Shown in pieces: positions 39,160-48,012 of a stretch of 62,017 nucleotides of DNA. Where the stretch lies: positions 1 through 62,017 of the forward strand of contig CBDCME010000046.1 in NCBI GenBank assembly GCA_965218865.1, written 5' to 3'. The notes below the pieces were generated by a model. That model was not told the DNA's origin. It ran no database searches and saw only the letters and a program-made list of their open reading frames with translations. The stretch's first letter is position 1, and each line of letters opens with the position of its first letter. The DNA comes from CBDCME01 sp965218865 (GTDB taxonomy: Bacteria > Pseudomonadota > Alphaproteobacteria > JAAXGF01). A program made the translations under genes and the position numbers.

Positions 39160-39490
39160 AAAATGCGCCAGATAATTTTCCCGCAGTACCATGGATCCAA
39201 ATTTTCGCGTTTGCTCTCCCCGCAAGTGATTCTCTGGACCTATTCTGCGCTCATACACAAATAGCAGCGCAGGCAATCGCATCCAGGTGAATTGAGCGGC
39301 GGTGCTTAGGGGCTGCCATTTGTATCCTCGGAAAAGGATTCACGGCTACCGGTATGTCGCCTAATGGCTAATCCTCCCCGTAGTGACGTGAGGTTGGGTT
39401 CGTCGGCGATGGGGCCTTGAGCGGAAGTTTGGGCTGAAATTGGGAGGGGATTGCCAGTAAGGAGAGCGGATTTATCCGGAAGAAAGCGCC
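39160..39490. other. Convergent intergenic region
   Basis: It lies between the dehydratase relic and the amidase gene on the opposite strand. No gene or strong hairpin is recognised. Confidence 0.4.
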
Positions 39491-40873
39491 TCAATCGGCG
39501 GGTAGATCCGCGTTGGCGAGGGCTATCTCGACGGCGCGGGCGATGCGCAGGAGGGCTCTTTCGTGGTTCGGCCGGGCCATGAGCATGAGGCCGACGGGAA
39601 GGCCGTTGTCGTCGGCGCCGCAGGGGAGGGTGAGGGCGCAAATCCCGAGAACGTTGCCCAGGGTGGCGTTGCGCAGGGCCTTCAGGTTCGCCCCGACGTA
39701 AACGTGGTCGTGCTCGACCAACGGCGCCAGCGGCGGTGGCGACAGCGCCACCGTCGGCGCCAGAACGGCGTCGTAGCCGGCCATCTCCGCGGCCAGGTGC
39801 TTGGCCGCAGCGGCCAGTCCCAGGCGCAAGCGGCCGGCGTCGAAGCTGGAAATATTTTGCGCCGCCCGGAAGCGCTCGCGAACGTGCCGGTAAATCTTCT
39901 TGGCCTCGGCCTCGATGAACTCTCCCCACACCGCGTAGCCCTCGAGGGCGACGAAGGGGCCGATGTTCGCGATCAAATCATAGGCTTCCGCGACGGCGTC
40001 GAACTGGTGCCACTCCACTTCCGCGCCTTGCTCGGCCAGGCACTCGATCGCGGCCCGCACGACCTTGCGCAGGCCGGGTTCGAGGTCGAGCCAAAACACC
40101 CCCCGGGCCACTCCCAAACGGGTCCCGCGCGCCGAGGCGCCCGCCAGGTCGGCGGCTTCCTCCGCCGCCAGGACCGCGTACAAGGCGTTGGCGTCGGCGA
40201 CGTCGTGGCTCAGCGTCCCGACCGAATCGAGGCTTGGCGCCAGCGGCAACAAGCCGCTGGTCGGCAAGCGGCCGGCGGTTGTTTTCAAGCCGACGAGACC
40301 GTTCCAGGCCGCCGGGATGCGCACCGAGCCGCCGGTATCGGTGCCCACCGCGGCGGCCGCCAGACCGCGCGCGACGGAGACGGCGGCGCCCGAGGAGGAT
40401 CCGCCGGGCGCCCGGGCAACTTTGTCGTCGAAGGGGTTACGGGGCGTGCCCGAGGCCGGATTGATGCCGAGGCCCGAAAAGGCGAGTTCGGTCAGATTGG
40501 TCTTGCCCAGGCAAACGAGTCCGGCCCGCCGGGCCCGGGCGACCACCGCGGCGTCGGCGGCGGCCGGAGGACGGAAGGTCAGAGCGGGGCTGGCGGCCGT
40601 CGTGGTGTCCCCGGCGGTGTCGAAGAGGTCCTTCCACGATATCGGTATCCCGTCCAGGGGGCCCCGACGGAGGCCGGCGCGGGCCCGGGAACGGGCGGCC
40701 GTGGCCTCGGCCCGGGCCCGTTTGGCGAGGACTTTCAGGTAGACGCTGCGATCGCTCCCGGTGTCTTCGACGCGGGCCAGAAAATGCTCGCACAAGTCCA
40801 GCGGGTCGATGGCTCCGGCGCCGATCTCGGCGCCGAGGGCGAGGGCGCTCATGCGATGCCAGGGAACGGTCAT
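39491..40873 (-). CDS. Amidase signature family hydrolase
   Basis: 460 residues with the complete amidase-signature catalytic triad: Lys in GIPISWKDLFDTAG, the cis-Ser in TDTGGSVRIPAAWNG and the nucleophile region GGSSSGAAVSVARG. Length and order match the GatA/AtzF-like group, but GatA neighbours (gatC, gatB) are absent, so a stand-alone amidase acting on a small amide is more likely. It is divergent from ubiH with 83 bp between the starts. The frame is intact. Confidence 0.85.
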   Translation of the reverse strand: MTVPWHRMSALALGAEIGAGAIDPLDLCEHFLARVEDTGSDRSVYLKVLAKRARAEATAARSRARAGLRRGPLDGIPISWKDLFDTAGDTTTAASPALTFRPPAAADAAVVARARRAGLVCLGKTNLTELAFSGLGINPASGTPRNPFDDKVARAPGGSSSGAAVSVARGLAAAAVGTDTGGSVRIPAAWNGLVGLKTTAGRLPTSGLLPLAPSLDSVGTLSHDVADANALYAVLAAEEAADLAGASARGTRLGVARGVFWLDLEPGLRKVVRAAIECLAEQGAEVEWHQFDAVAEAYDLIANIGPFVALEGYAVWGEFIEAEAKKIYRHVRERFRAAQNISSFDAGRLRLGLAAAAKHLAAEMAGYDAVLAPTVALSPPPLAPLVEHDHVYVGANLKALRNATLGNVLGICALTLPCGADDNGLPVGLMLMARPNHERALLRIARAVEIALANADLPAD

Positions 40874-40956
40874 GGGGCTGGGCTCTCGAAGGGGGCGTTC
40901 AGCTTAGCCGGCGTCTTGCGGCTGGACAACCGCGTCCTGGCGCCCGATGCTGAGGC

Positions 40957-42186
40957 ATGGAGTTGAATACGCCCGCCCGCGAATCGGCGGAGGTCGTCAT
41001 CATCGGCGGCGGCATGGTCGGGCTGACCCTGGCCGGGGCCCTGGCCGGCGGCGGCGTCGAGGTCGCGGTTGTCGACCGCGCCGATCCGACCCAGTTGACC
41101 GACCCGGGTTTCGACGGCCGGGTCTCGGCCATCGCCCAGGCGTCCCAACGGGTGTTGGCGGCGATCGGCGTCTGGGACGCGTTGGCGGCGGCGGCGCAGC
41201 CGATCCTGGCGATTCGCGTTTCGGACGGGGATTCGCTGCTCTTTCTCCATTACGACCACGGCGAGATCGGCGAAGGTCCGTTGGGGTTCATCGTCGAGAA
41301 CCGGCACATCCGCGCCGCCTTGTTCGCCCTCGCCGCCCGCCTGCCGCGGCTCAAGCTGTTCGCGCCCCAGGGACTGGTCCGGCTGGAGCGCACCGACACC
41401 GGCGTCGGCGCCGTGCTCGCGGACGGCTCGCGCCTCGACGCCCGCCTCGCGATCGCCGCCGACGGGCGCAACTCGGCGGTTCGCGAAGGGGCCGGGATCG
41501 CCACCACCAGCTGGGCCTACCCGCAAACGGGAATCGTCTGCACCGTCGCCCACGAGCGGCCCCACCGGGGCATTGCCCACGAGCGTTTTCTGACCGCCGG
41601 CCCCTTCGCCATCCTGCCGATGACCGCTGGCCGCTCGTCGTTGGTGTGGACCGAGCGCCGCGACCTGGCGGGGCCCATCATGGCCCTGAACGAGGCCAAA
41701 TTCGGGGCCGAAATGGCGGCCCGCTTCGGCGATTTTCTGGGCCGCTTGGAGGTCGTCGGCCGGCGTTGGCACTACCCGCTCTCGCTGCTTCACGCGGAGC
41801 GCTACGTCGATTGCCGCCTGGCCCTTGTCGGCGATGCCGCTCACGTCATCCATCCGATCGCCGGCCAAGGCCTGAACCTGGGCTTGCGTGACGTCGCCGC
41901 CTTGGCGGAGGTTGTCGTCGATGCCCGCCGCCTTGGTCTCGATGTCGGCGCCGCGGAGGTCCTGACCCGCTACCAACGCTGGCGGCGTTTCGACAATCTT
42001 CTGATGATGGCTGTCACCGATGGGTTGAATCGGCTGTTCTCCAACGACCTGCTTCCGCTGCGCCTGGCCCGCGACCTGGGCCTTGCCGCTGTCCACCGGA
42101 TGCCCCCCCTCAAGCGCTTCTTCATGCGCCACGCCATGGGATTGGTCGGCGAGCTACCGCGCCTCGCCCGGGGAGAAGCGCTCTAG
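40957..42186 (+). CDS. ubiH: UbiH/UbiF/Coq6-family FAD monooxygenase (ubiquinone synthesis)
   Basis: 409 residues with the three flavin-hydroxylase landmarks: the Rossmann motif VVIIGGGMVGLTLAG, the DG motif LAIAADGRNSAVREGAG and the second FAD motif LVGDAAHVIHPIAGQGLNLG. It ends with the family C-terminal helices (TDGLNRLFSNDLLPLR). These enzymes hydroxylate the ubiquinone ring at the inner membrane face. Alphaproteobacteria often use one broad-specificity member (UbiL-like), so the exact position hydroxylated is not certain. The frame is intact. Confidence 0.85.
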   Translation: MELNTPARESAEVVIIGGGMVGLTLAGALAGGGVEVAVVDRADPTQLTDPGFDGRVSAIAQASQRVLAAIGVWDALAAAAQPILAIRVSDGDSLLFLHYDHGEIGEGPLGFIVENRHIRAALFALAARLPRLKLFAPQGLVRLERTDTGVGAVLADGSRLDARLAIAADGRNSAVREGAGIATTSWAYPQTGIVCTVAHERPHRGIAHERFLTAGPFAILPMTAGRSSLVWTERRDLAGPIMALNEAKFGAEMAARFGDFLGRLEVVGRRWHYPLSLLHAERYVDCRLALVGDAAHVIHPIAGQGLNLGLRDVAALAEVVVDARRLGLDVGAAEVLTRYQRWRRFDNLLMMAVTDGLNRLFSNDLLPLRLARDLGLAAVHRMPPLKRFFMRHAMGLVGELPRLARGEAL

Positions 42187-42314
42187 TGGATCAACCCCAA
42201 CGCTTGACTTTCAAGTGTTGGGACAAGTTGACCCATCGAACCGAAAATCCAACGGATCAACCCCAATGCCTCGATTCCTAGCGTCGAGAACCGTTGTTCC
42301 ATGAAATCGACACG

Positions 42315-42346
42315 CCAACGCGGGCACGGGCCAACGCGGGCACGGG
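42315..42346 (+). repeat. 16-bp direct repeat, two units
   Basis: CCAACGCGGGCACGGG occurs twice in perfect tandem (42315-42330 and 42331-42346), between the ubiH stop and the R1c repeat. No function is visible. Confidence 0.8.
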
Positions 42347-42370
42347 ATCTTGCGCTGGCGGTTCGCCGCC

Positions 42371-42506
42371 TCAGTGTCTATTCGAAAATGTGCGTCCGCG
42401 CATTTTTTGCATCTGTCCCTCTCCCCCTCCTGGCCACCCACGAGAGGTTGTGGGTGGCCGGGAGGGGGAGAGGGTCGGCGCCGCGAAGTTTTCGAATAGA
42501 CCGTCA
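42371..42506 (+). repeat. R1 palindromic repeat, copy c
   Basis: A complete R1 unit with left end TCAGTGTCTATTCGAAAATG, the GC hairpin, the long central stem and right end AGTTTTCGAATAGACCGTCA. The last three bases are the complement of the TGA stop of the PepSY gene. It lies between convergent ubiH and PepSY genes and could terminate both. Confidence 0.8.
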
Positions 42507-42821
42507 GTCGTTGGGTTCCTCGGAGATCACTTTTCCGGAGCGGGGATCGAGAATCAGTTTCACCGGATTGCCTTCCGAATCGCGGGCCTCGACCTCGTAA
42601 AACCCTTCCTCCTTGATTTCGATTTCGATGAAGTCCGTGTACCCCCGCGTCTCGAGCTGGTTGAGGACCGCCTGCATTTTCAGTCGTGACGGATCGGACG
42701 CGATCCCGTAGGCGGCGTCCTTGTCGTCGTCGGCGACCCCCGCCGATACGAGTGGCCCGGCGGAGAAAGCCAGCACCAGGCCCAGAACGGCCCCGCCCCT
42801 CTTCAAAATGCTCTTGTTCAT
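42504..42821 (-). CDS. Exported PepSY-domain protein
   Basis: 105 residues with a signal peptide (MNKSILKRGGAVLGLVLAFS, cleavage near VSAGVADD) and one PepSY-like domain: MQAVLNQLETRGYTDFIEIE, FYEVEARDSEGNPVKLILDP and SGKVISEE. It is expected in the periplasm. PepSY domains are thought to modulate peptidases or redox partners; no partner is adjacent. The TGA stop is formed by the end of the R1c palindromic repeat. Confidence 0.8.
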   Translation of the reverse strand: MNKSILKRGGAVLGLVLAFSAGPLVSAGVADDDKDAAYGIASDPSRLKMQAVLNQLETRGYTDFIEIEIKEEGFYEVEARDSEGNPVKLILDPRSGKVISEEPND

Positions 42822-42896
42822 TTCGCACTCCCTCGATGATGAACGCGCCTCGCCACGTTCCCGCGGGAGCCGCGATGATGGCGCCCAGCCTGGGTA

Positions 42897-43400
42897 TCAC
42901 CATTCAAGCCCCAGGGAAAGTCCGCTGCTCGGGAAACACTCGGCCGAGTACTTTCCGCGGACGGCGATGAGCATCTTGCCGTCGTGGCACCGGCCGCCGG
43001 CGGTGGGAACGTCGTTGGTCCGATGGTGCATCGTGGTTTCGTCGATTTCGACCAAGCCGGACAGGGGAGTGCGTTTGGGATTGACCATGGTGCGGCGTAA
43101 CTTGGCACACAGCAGCCACGCCGTCTTATACGATCCCAGTTGCCGCCAAAGCTGGAAGGCGGAAATCCCGTTTGAATGGGTCGCCATAGCGGCCCAGAAC
43201 CAGACCTTAAGCGCAAGCTCGCTCCCATGCATGACGGTCCCCGCCATAACGAAGGTTTGCCGAGCGCAACGGCGGCACTCATACGTCCAGGGCTTGGTTT
43301 CCAGACGTCAGGCCCGCCCATGACCGCATGCCGGGCAGCAAAACCCGTCCGGCCAGCGCACATCCGCGAGATAGACGGCGCCGGCCGTCTCGTCTGGGAA
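42897..43400 (-). pseudogene. IS1595-family (ISXO2-like) transposase, N-terminal relic
   Basis: On the minus strand the frame reads a zinc ribbon (DVRWPDGFCCPACGHGRA), an in-frame TGA, then RLETKPWTYECRRCARQTFV, MAGTVMHGSELALKVWFWAAM and NGISAFQLWRQLGSYKTAWLL, ending in the first catalytic-core block GLVEIDETTMH. The rest of the core is missing after about 42900. With the stop and the 3' truncation it is inactive. It is a different piece of the family from the relic near 8.6-10.5 kb. Confidence 0.75.
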
Positions 43401-43624
43401 ACGCCGTTGAAAAGCAAAGAGCGAGCGCGGAAAATCGGATATGGTGGCACCTTCGAGGCTGAGTGTTCTTCGTTTGTCATGCCCCGCGCCTCATGTCATC
43501 AACATATGGTGTCCCCGGAACCATCGGGATAAGCCTTTTGAGCGATTCTGGAACCGTTTCAAGAAGGGAGGCGGGCAGCTGTCGCCGGAGTGTCCCAAAA
43601 CCCACACGAATTGGTGTCGAGACC

Positions 43625-43650
43625 GTGTAAAAAGGTGCACCTTTTTACAC
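43625..43650. repeat. Perfect 26-bp palindrome upstream of mucR
   Basis: GTGTAAAAAGGTG and its exact complement meet without spacer. It is 143 bp before the mucR start. It may be an operator, a terminator stem or an element end; the sequence alone does not decide. Confidence 0.7.
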
Positions 43651-43792
43651 AGCGCGGGTCACGGCCGAGATGGGGCAGAAGGGAGCCCTTTTGCCGTAGC
43701 GCAAAGGGCCGCGTCCTAGGGTTGATCCTTGCGTGATTCTGGCAAGGGCTGTATGCCAAGCGCCAGTGAAGGGTGATTGTAGGGAGGGGCAG

Positions 43793-44209
43793 GTGTCAGA
43801 AGCGCTTAAATTTACAGCGGACATAGTCAGCGCACACGTGTCGAACAACGAGGTCGCGCGTGAAGAATTGCCGCAGCTTATCGAAGCCGTTCACGGTGTG
43901 TTTGTCCGGGTCGGGCGTGAGCCAGGGAAACCCGCGAAGCCCACACCGGCCGTATCGGTGAAAAAGTCCGTTACGAAGGATGTCTTGATCTGCCTCGAAT
44001 GCGGCAAGAAGCAGAAGACCCTCAAACGCCATCTGAGGACCGGCCATGGATTGACGCCGGATGAGTATCGAGAGCGATACAGACTTAAAGCCGATTACCC
44101 GATGGTGGCGGCGGCTTATTCGCAGGTGCGTTCGGAAATGGCGAAGAAAATCGGCCTGGGAAGGAAGGGGCAGGCCAGCAGGAAGGCGCGGAAAAAGCGA
44201 TCATCGTAG
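43793..44209 (+). CDS. Ros/MucR-family transcriptional regulator
   Basis: 138 residues from GTG 43793, preceded by GGAGGGGCAG. The N-terminal part (LKFTADIVSAHVSNNEV and LPQLIEAVHGVF) is the MucR oligomerisation region, and the zinc finger is CLECGKKQKTLKRHLRTGHGL, with two Cys and two His in the short prokaryotic spacing. LTPDEYRERYRLKADYPMVA and a basic tail complete the family pattern. MucR proteins bind AT-rich DNA and act as global silencers in Alphaproteobacteria. The frame is open further upstream, but those codons do not resemble the family. Confidence 0.85.
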   Translation: MSEALKFTADIVSAHVSNNEVAREELPQLIEAVHGVFVRVGREPGKPAKPTPAVSVKKSVTKDVLICLECGKKQKTLKRHLRTGHGLTPDEYRERYRLKADYPMVAAAYSQVRSEMAKKIGLGRKGQASRKARKKRSS

Positions 44210-44245
44210 CCACCTGAATGCCGAGACGAGCCGACGATCGAATCG

Positions 44246-44273
44246 AGAATGCCAACTTTTGGAAGAAAGTTAG
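44246..44273 (+). repeat. 28-bp direct repeat, left copy (flanks higBA)
   Basis: It shares 26 of 28 bases with 45121-45148; the common core is CCAACTTTTGGAAGAAAGTT, a stem-loop. The two copies enclose the higBA locus at a distance of 875 bp. Confidence 0.7.
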
Positions 44274-44327
44274 AAAAACCCCGGTTTTCTGTCATGGGGT
44301 CACAAAAAATGGGGGACAAGAAAAATG

Positions 44328-44356
44328 TTGTCTTATGTTGCGCAACGCGCTACAAT
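44328..44356 (+). promoter_or_regulatory. Sigma70-like promoter of higBA
   Basis: TTGTCT (44328-44333) and TACAAT (44351-44356) are separated by 17 bp and lie just before the toxin start. The spacer contains TTGCGCAA, an 8-bp palindrome that could be the antitoxin operator. Confidence 0.5.
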
Positions 44357-44367
44357 AACCTTATTGG

Positions 44368-44644
44368 ATGATCAAGTCATTTAAACATCGCGGGCTTAAA
44401 AGATTCTACGAACGGGGCGACAGAAGAAGATTGCCGCCGGAGATGGTTGACCGCATCGAGGAAATTTTAGGTCTGCTCGATATTGCCACGAACGTTCAGG
44501 ACATGGACTTGCCTCATTTACGGCTTCAACCCCCTCAGCGGTGATCGAAGCGACCAATGGGCTGTGAGCGTTCGGGCGAATTGGCGCATCGTTTTCAGGT
44601 TTGATGTTGAAACGGAGGACGTTGATTTTACGGATTACCACTAG
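44368..44644 (+). pseudogene. higB: HigB/RelE-type toxin, frameshifted
   Basis: ATG 44368 reads MIKSFKHRGLKRFYERGDRR, then LGLLDIATNVQDMDLPHLRL and stops at 44537. The second half is one frame over: NPLSGDRSDQWAVSVRANWR and VFRFDVETEDVDFTDYH, ending at TAG 44642-44644. Joined, this is a complete ~92-residue HigB killer protein with the conserved WRIVFRF strand. A single base in CTTCAACCCCC breaks it, so the toxin is probably inactive. The final TAG belongs to the R2a repeat. Confidence 0.8.
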
Positions 44645-44749
44645 TGCACCGGCGCATTCACTTCGTTCACGCCCCCGTGCACCAGGCCATTGTTGATGCA
44701 TCAACTTTCCAAACTTCGGCTGTCGCCTCCGTTTGGGTCGATGCACTAG
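44641..44749 (-). repeat. R2 MITE-like element, copy a, between higB and higA
   Basis: This 109-bp element starts and ends with CTAG and has terminal inverted repeats (CTAGTGCACCG against CTAGTGCATCG). It matches copy b at 61193-61301 in reverse orientation at 107 of 109 positions. It separates the toxin stop from the antitoxin ribosome binding site and encodes nothing evident. Confidence 0.85.
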
Positions 44750-44764
44750 GGAAAGGAGTATGTC

Positions 44765-45073
44765 ATGCCAATGAAAAACCCGCCCCATCCGGGCCGCCTC
44801 ATCAAATCCGCGATAGATGAACTTAACCTGTCTGTCGCCAAGGCCGCCGATGCCTTGAAGGTGTCGCGCTCCCAGCTTAACCGTGTTATCACGGGTCACA
44901 GCGCCGTATCGCCGGAAATGGCGTTGCGGCTGGAGTTCGTCATTGGCAGCTCAGCCGATGCCTGGCGGCGCTTGCAAGCCGCCTATGATACCGCGGAGGT
45001 CCGAAGCCGTGCCCCGGAGATCACCAAGGGATTACAACGTGCCACCGTGTCGGACCGGCCAAATTTGGCTTGA
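44765..45073 (+). CDS. higA: HigA-type antitoxin
   Basis: 102 residues with an XRE helix-turn-helix typical of HigA: HPGRLIKSAIDELNLSVAKA, ALKVSRSQLNRVITGHSAVS and MALRLEFVIGSSADAW. A GGAAAGGAG ribosome binding site precedes ATG 44765. It follows higB, as is normal for the higBA order. The antitoxin frame is intact while the toxin is broken, as expected if toxin loss is neutral. It would bind and repress its own promoter. Confidence 0.9.
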   Translation: MPMKNPPHPGRLIKSAIDELNLSVAKAADALKVSRSQLNRVITGHSAVSPEMALRLEFVIGSSADAWRRLQAAYDTAEVRSRAPEITKGLQRATVSDRPNLA

Positions 45074-45120
45074 AACCATATGTAGGTACGTCTGCCGTTA
45101 TGATCGCGATGTTCGGTCCA

Positions 45121-45148
45121 AGAATCCCAACTTTTGGAAGAAAGTTGG
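45121..45148 (+). repeat. 28-bp direct repeat, right copy (flanks higBA)
   Basis: Second copy of the repeat at 44246-44273 with two mismatches. Here the stem is better: CCCAACTTT and AAAGTTGGG around TTGGAAG-like bases. It may be a terminator or an ancient insertion boundary. Confidence 0.7.
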
Positions 45149-45275
45149 GATAATTGTAGAATATTGGCATAGGAGAAATAATATATAATGAAATTGGATA
45201 ATTTCTCTTGGGACCTCCCGAAATCGTATGTGGCACTCAGCGTAGAAATGGTTACTTTCTATGGTAAAATATTTA

Positions 45276-46841
45276 GTCGCCCGTGAAGAACGTGTAAGCG
45301 GCTGATGTTGGTAGCTCTTTCGGTTTGGCGAAGTAATCGGATTTGCAAGAAAACGGGTTTTGGGCCTGAAAAGCTTGTGATTTGAAATAATTGATTTTGG
45401 GGATTCCCTTCCGTTGCGGAACGTGATTCTCTGCTCCCGTCGATTGGGATTGGAGAACTGTGATGAAGCCATCGCGCAAGGTGTCATCGGGAATAGAGGA
45501 CCTGTTCCGCTCGCGGTTCGAAAACATCATCAACCTGCGCCACGAGTTGGTGGTGTTGGGGGGCCGGATCGCGTGGACTTTCTTCGACGAGACCTATGAA
45601 GCCTTGTATTCGGAGGAGGGTCGGCCGGGGGTCCCGACGCGGTTGATGGTTGGGCTGCACATCCTCAAGCATATGTTCGATCTCTCGGATGAGGAGGTCT
45701 GCGAGCGCTGGGTCTACGACCCATACTTCCAGCGCTTCTGCGGCGAAGAGTACTTTCAGCATGAGCTGCCCATGGAGCGCTCGTCGATGACCCGGTGGCG
45801 GGACCGGATCGGGCCGGAAGGTTTGGAGAAGGTATTCCAGGAGAGCCTGGCCGTGGCCCACCGGGTGGGGGCGCTGCGGGAGAAGGACCTCGAGCGGGTG
45901 ACGGTGGACACCACCGTACAAGAGAAGGCGATTGCCTTTCCGACCGACGCCAAACTGATGCAACGAGCCCGCGAGCGGCTGGTGCGACTGGCACGGGAGC
46001 ACGGCATTGCCCTGCGTCAGTCCTATACCCGCCTGGGCAAGAGGGCGTTGATCATGCAAGGCCGCTACCGCCATGCCAAACAGCACAAGCGGGCCAACAA
46101 GGCCCTGCGCAAGCTCAAGACCTATCTCGGGCGCACCGTCCGCGACATCCGCCGCAAGACGGCCCAGGAGGAGAGCCTACGGGATACCTTCCGCCGCCCC
46201 TTGTGGCTGGCCGAGCGGGTGTCGACCCAGAAGCGGCGCGACCCCTTGCCCAAGGTCTATTCGCTCCACGCGCCCGAGGTCGAATGCATCGGCAAAGGGA
46301 AGGCGCACAAGCCGTACGAGTTCGGCTGCAAGGTCTCCGTGGCGGCGACCAATTCCCGCCCCCCCGGCGGCCAGTTCGTCGCCCACGTCAAGGCCTTCCA
46401 CGGCAATCCCTATGATGGCCACACCTTGAGGCAGGTGATCGAAGAGATGGAACGCTGGACGGGGATATCGGCCGAGCGCACCTATGTCGACAAGGGATAC
46501 CAGGGCCACGATTACCCCAACAAACACCGCGTCTTTAGATCAGGCCAGAAACGCGGCATCACGCCGACGATCAAGAAGGAGCTCAGGCGGCGCTCCGCCG
46601 TCGAGGCCGTGATCGGACATCTCAAGAGCGATGGCAGGCTGGGGCGCAACTTCCTCAAAGGCCGCGACGGCGACAAGATCAACGCCATCCTCGCCGGCGC
46701 CGGCTACAACTACCGCCTTGTCCTCAAATGGCTGAGGCGTTTGTTTGTCCAAATCCTGGCCGCGCTCCTCAGCGACATCTCGCACCCCACCGCAAACCCA
46801 ATCGCCGCTTCAGCTTGAAATCAGGGTTCTTCACGGACGAC
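45276..46841 (+). mobile_element. IS5-family element, full length
   Basis: Terminal repeats GTCGCCCGTGAAGAAC (left) and the complement of GTCGTCCGTGAAGAAC (right) bound one transposase gene. Flanks read TTA on the left and TAA on the right. The IS630 copy C starts three bases after its right end. The 2367-3180 fragment is a recent partial copy. Confidence 0.85.
45463..46818 (+). CDS. IS5-family transposase
   Basis: About 451 residues (GTG 45460 is an alternative start). The N-terminal DUF772-like domain (VPTRLMVGLHILKHMFDLSD, EVCERWVYDPYFQRFCGE) leads to the catalytic core: first Asp in RVTVDTTVQEKAI, second Asp in RTYVDKGYQGHDYP and Glu in the RRSAVEAVIGHLKSDGR region, with a family Arg/Lys-rich insert (RYRHAKQHKRANKALRKLK) between. 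No stop or frameshift is present, so the enzyme may be active. Confidence 0.9.
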   Translation: MKPSRKVSSGIEDLFRSRFENIINLRHELVVLGGRIAWTFFDETYEALYSEEGRPGVPTRLMVGLHILKHMFDLSDEEVCERWVYDPYFQRFCGEEYFQHELPMERSSMTRWRDRIGPEGLEKVFQESLAVAHRVGALREKDLERVTVDTTVQEKAIAFPTDAKLMQRARERLVRLAREHGIALRQSYTRLGKRALIMQGRYRHAKQHKRANKALRKLKTYLGRTVRDIRRKTAQEESLRDTFRRPLWLAERVSTQKRRDPLPKVYSLHAPEVECIGKGKAHKPYEFGCKVSVAATNSRPPGGQFVAHVKAFHGNPYDGHTLRQVIEEMERWTGISAERTYVDKGYQGHDYPNKHRVFRSGQKRGITPTIKKELRRRSAVEAVIGHLKSDGRLGRNFLKGRDGDKINAILAGAGYNYRLVLKWLRRLFVQILAALLSDISHPTANPIAASA

Positions 46842-46844
46842 TAA

Positions 46845-48012
46845 TACCAACCGCCCTTAACATTGCCTTGTGCGAGCCCACGCTCTGAGGCCGATGGACA
46901 TGATCTTCCAAGGTTGGTTGGTCAGGTTGTTCCAGGCTTGGCAAGAGGCCTCGACGATGGCTTCATAGGAGTCGAAGACACGATTGGAGAGCCAGTTCTG
47001 GCGGAGGTATTGCCAGACATTTTCGGCGGGATTGAGCTCCGGGGACTTGGGTGGCAAAGGCACGAGGGAGATGTTCTCCGGGATGCCGAGTTTGGCAGTG
47101 GTGTGCCATGCGGCTTGGTCGAGCAGCACGACGGCATGGGCGTTTGGGGCAACGGCCCGGCTGATTTCCTCGAGATGCAGGTCCATGGCTTCAGTATTGG
47201 CGCGCGGCATGACCAGCGCCGCGCCCTCACCGCGCTCGGGGCAGATGGCGCCGAAGAGATACGCCGAAGAGGTCCGTAGGTCCTTGACCTGGCGCGGGCG
47301 CGATCCCTTTGGGGCCCACTGGCGCACCAGGCTGTTCTTCTGGCCGACGCGCATTTCATCTTGAAACCAAACCTCGATGGGCGTGTCCGGTGGCTGTGCC
47401 GCTACGATTTTCGCCAAGTGTTCGGGAAAACTTTTTTTTAAATTCCTCCTGTGCCCGCGCATCCTGGCCGACGTGGCGCGGGCGCGCGGAAATATGCGAG
47501 AACCCGAGCGCGGCCAGCAGCTTGCCGACGCTCCGCTCGTGATAGTCCACGCCGAAGCGCGTTCGGATCAGTTGCTTGAGATCGATGCAGCGCCAGCGCA
47601 CGACCCCATCCCGTTCGGGATCGGGACCGGCCTCGATAGCCCGCGAAAGCGCCGCCATTTGCGACGGCGTCAACCGACGCAACGCCCCGTTCGGCTTGCG
47701 GTCGATCAGACCGGCCGGACCTCCCGCGTTGAACCGGTGAACCCAGTCCCGCAACGTCTGCCGATCCATGCCGCCAATACCCGCCGCGCACGCTCGATCC
47801 ATCCCATCGTAGATGGCCGCCATCGACAAAAGCCGTCGCGCCTGGTTCCCATCATCGCTCCGTGCCGCAAGAACACGGACTCTTTCAGCATCAAAGTCGT
47901 TTCGCAAAGGAATCGTTGGCATTGAACACACTCCCTTGTTGCCAACAACCTTGAATCATACAAAACCTAGCGTGTAAACCTTTGCGCGAGTCAAACTCTA
48001 GGGCGGTTGGTA
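46845..48012 (-). mobile_element. IS630-family element, copy C
   Basis: 1168 bp with ends TACCAACCGCCC. It is inserted at a TA directly beside the right end of the IS5-family element. The transposase is split into two overlapping frames at an A8G tract. Confidence 0.95.
46857..47922 (-). CDS. IS630 transposase, copy C, two overlapping frames
   Basis: The first frame (47922 down to 47356) codes for the helix-turn-helix part and passes through an A8G tract (47432-47439 on the plus strand) as EEFKKKFSRTL. The second (47462 down to 46857) carries SFPEHLAKIVAAQPPDTPIE, WFQDEMRVGQ, VVLLDQAAWH and SPELNPAENVW. Producing a full enzyme needs a +1 ribosomal shift or a transcript with one A fewer. All three catalytic residues are present. 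Confidence 0.75.

Noticed and set aside
39491..40873. GatA subunit of the tRNA amidotransferase
   Set aside because: The triad fits, but gatB and gatC are absent nearby and the divergent neighbour is ubiH; a stand-alone amidase is the safer call.
40870..42132. 420-codon open frame antisense to ubiH, and similar long antisense frames at ftsK and the transglutaminase gene
   Set aside because: The plus-strand proteins carry complete enzyme motifs; the antisense frames have arbitrary composition.
47425..47445. Canonical -1 ribosomal frameshift site (A AAA AAG) in the IS630 copies
   Set aside because: The heptamer is present, but a -1 shift leads to the wrong frame; the second ORF needs a +1 shift or one A fewer in the transcript.
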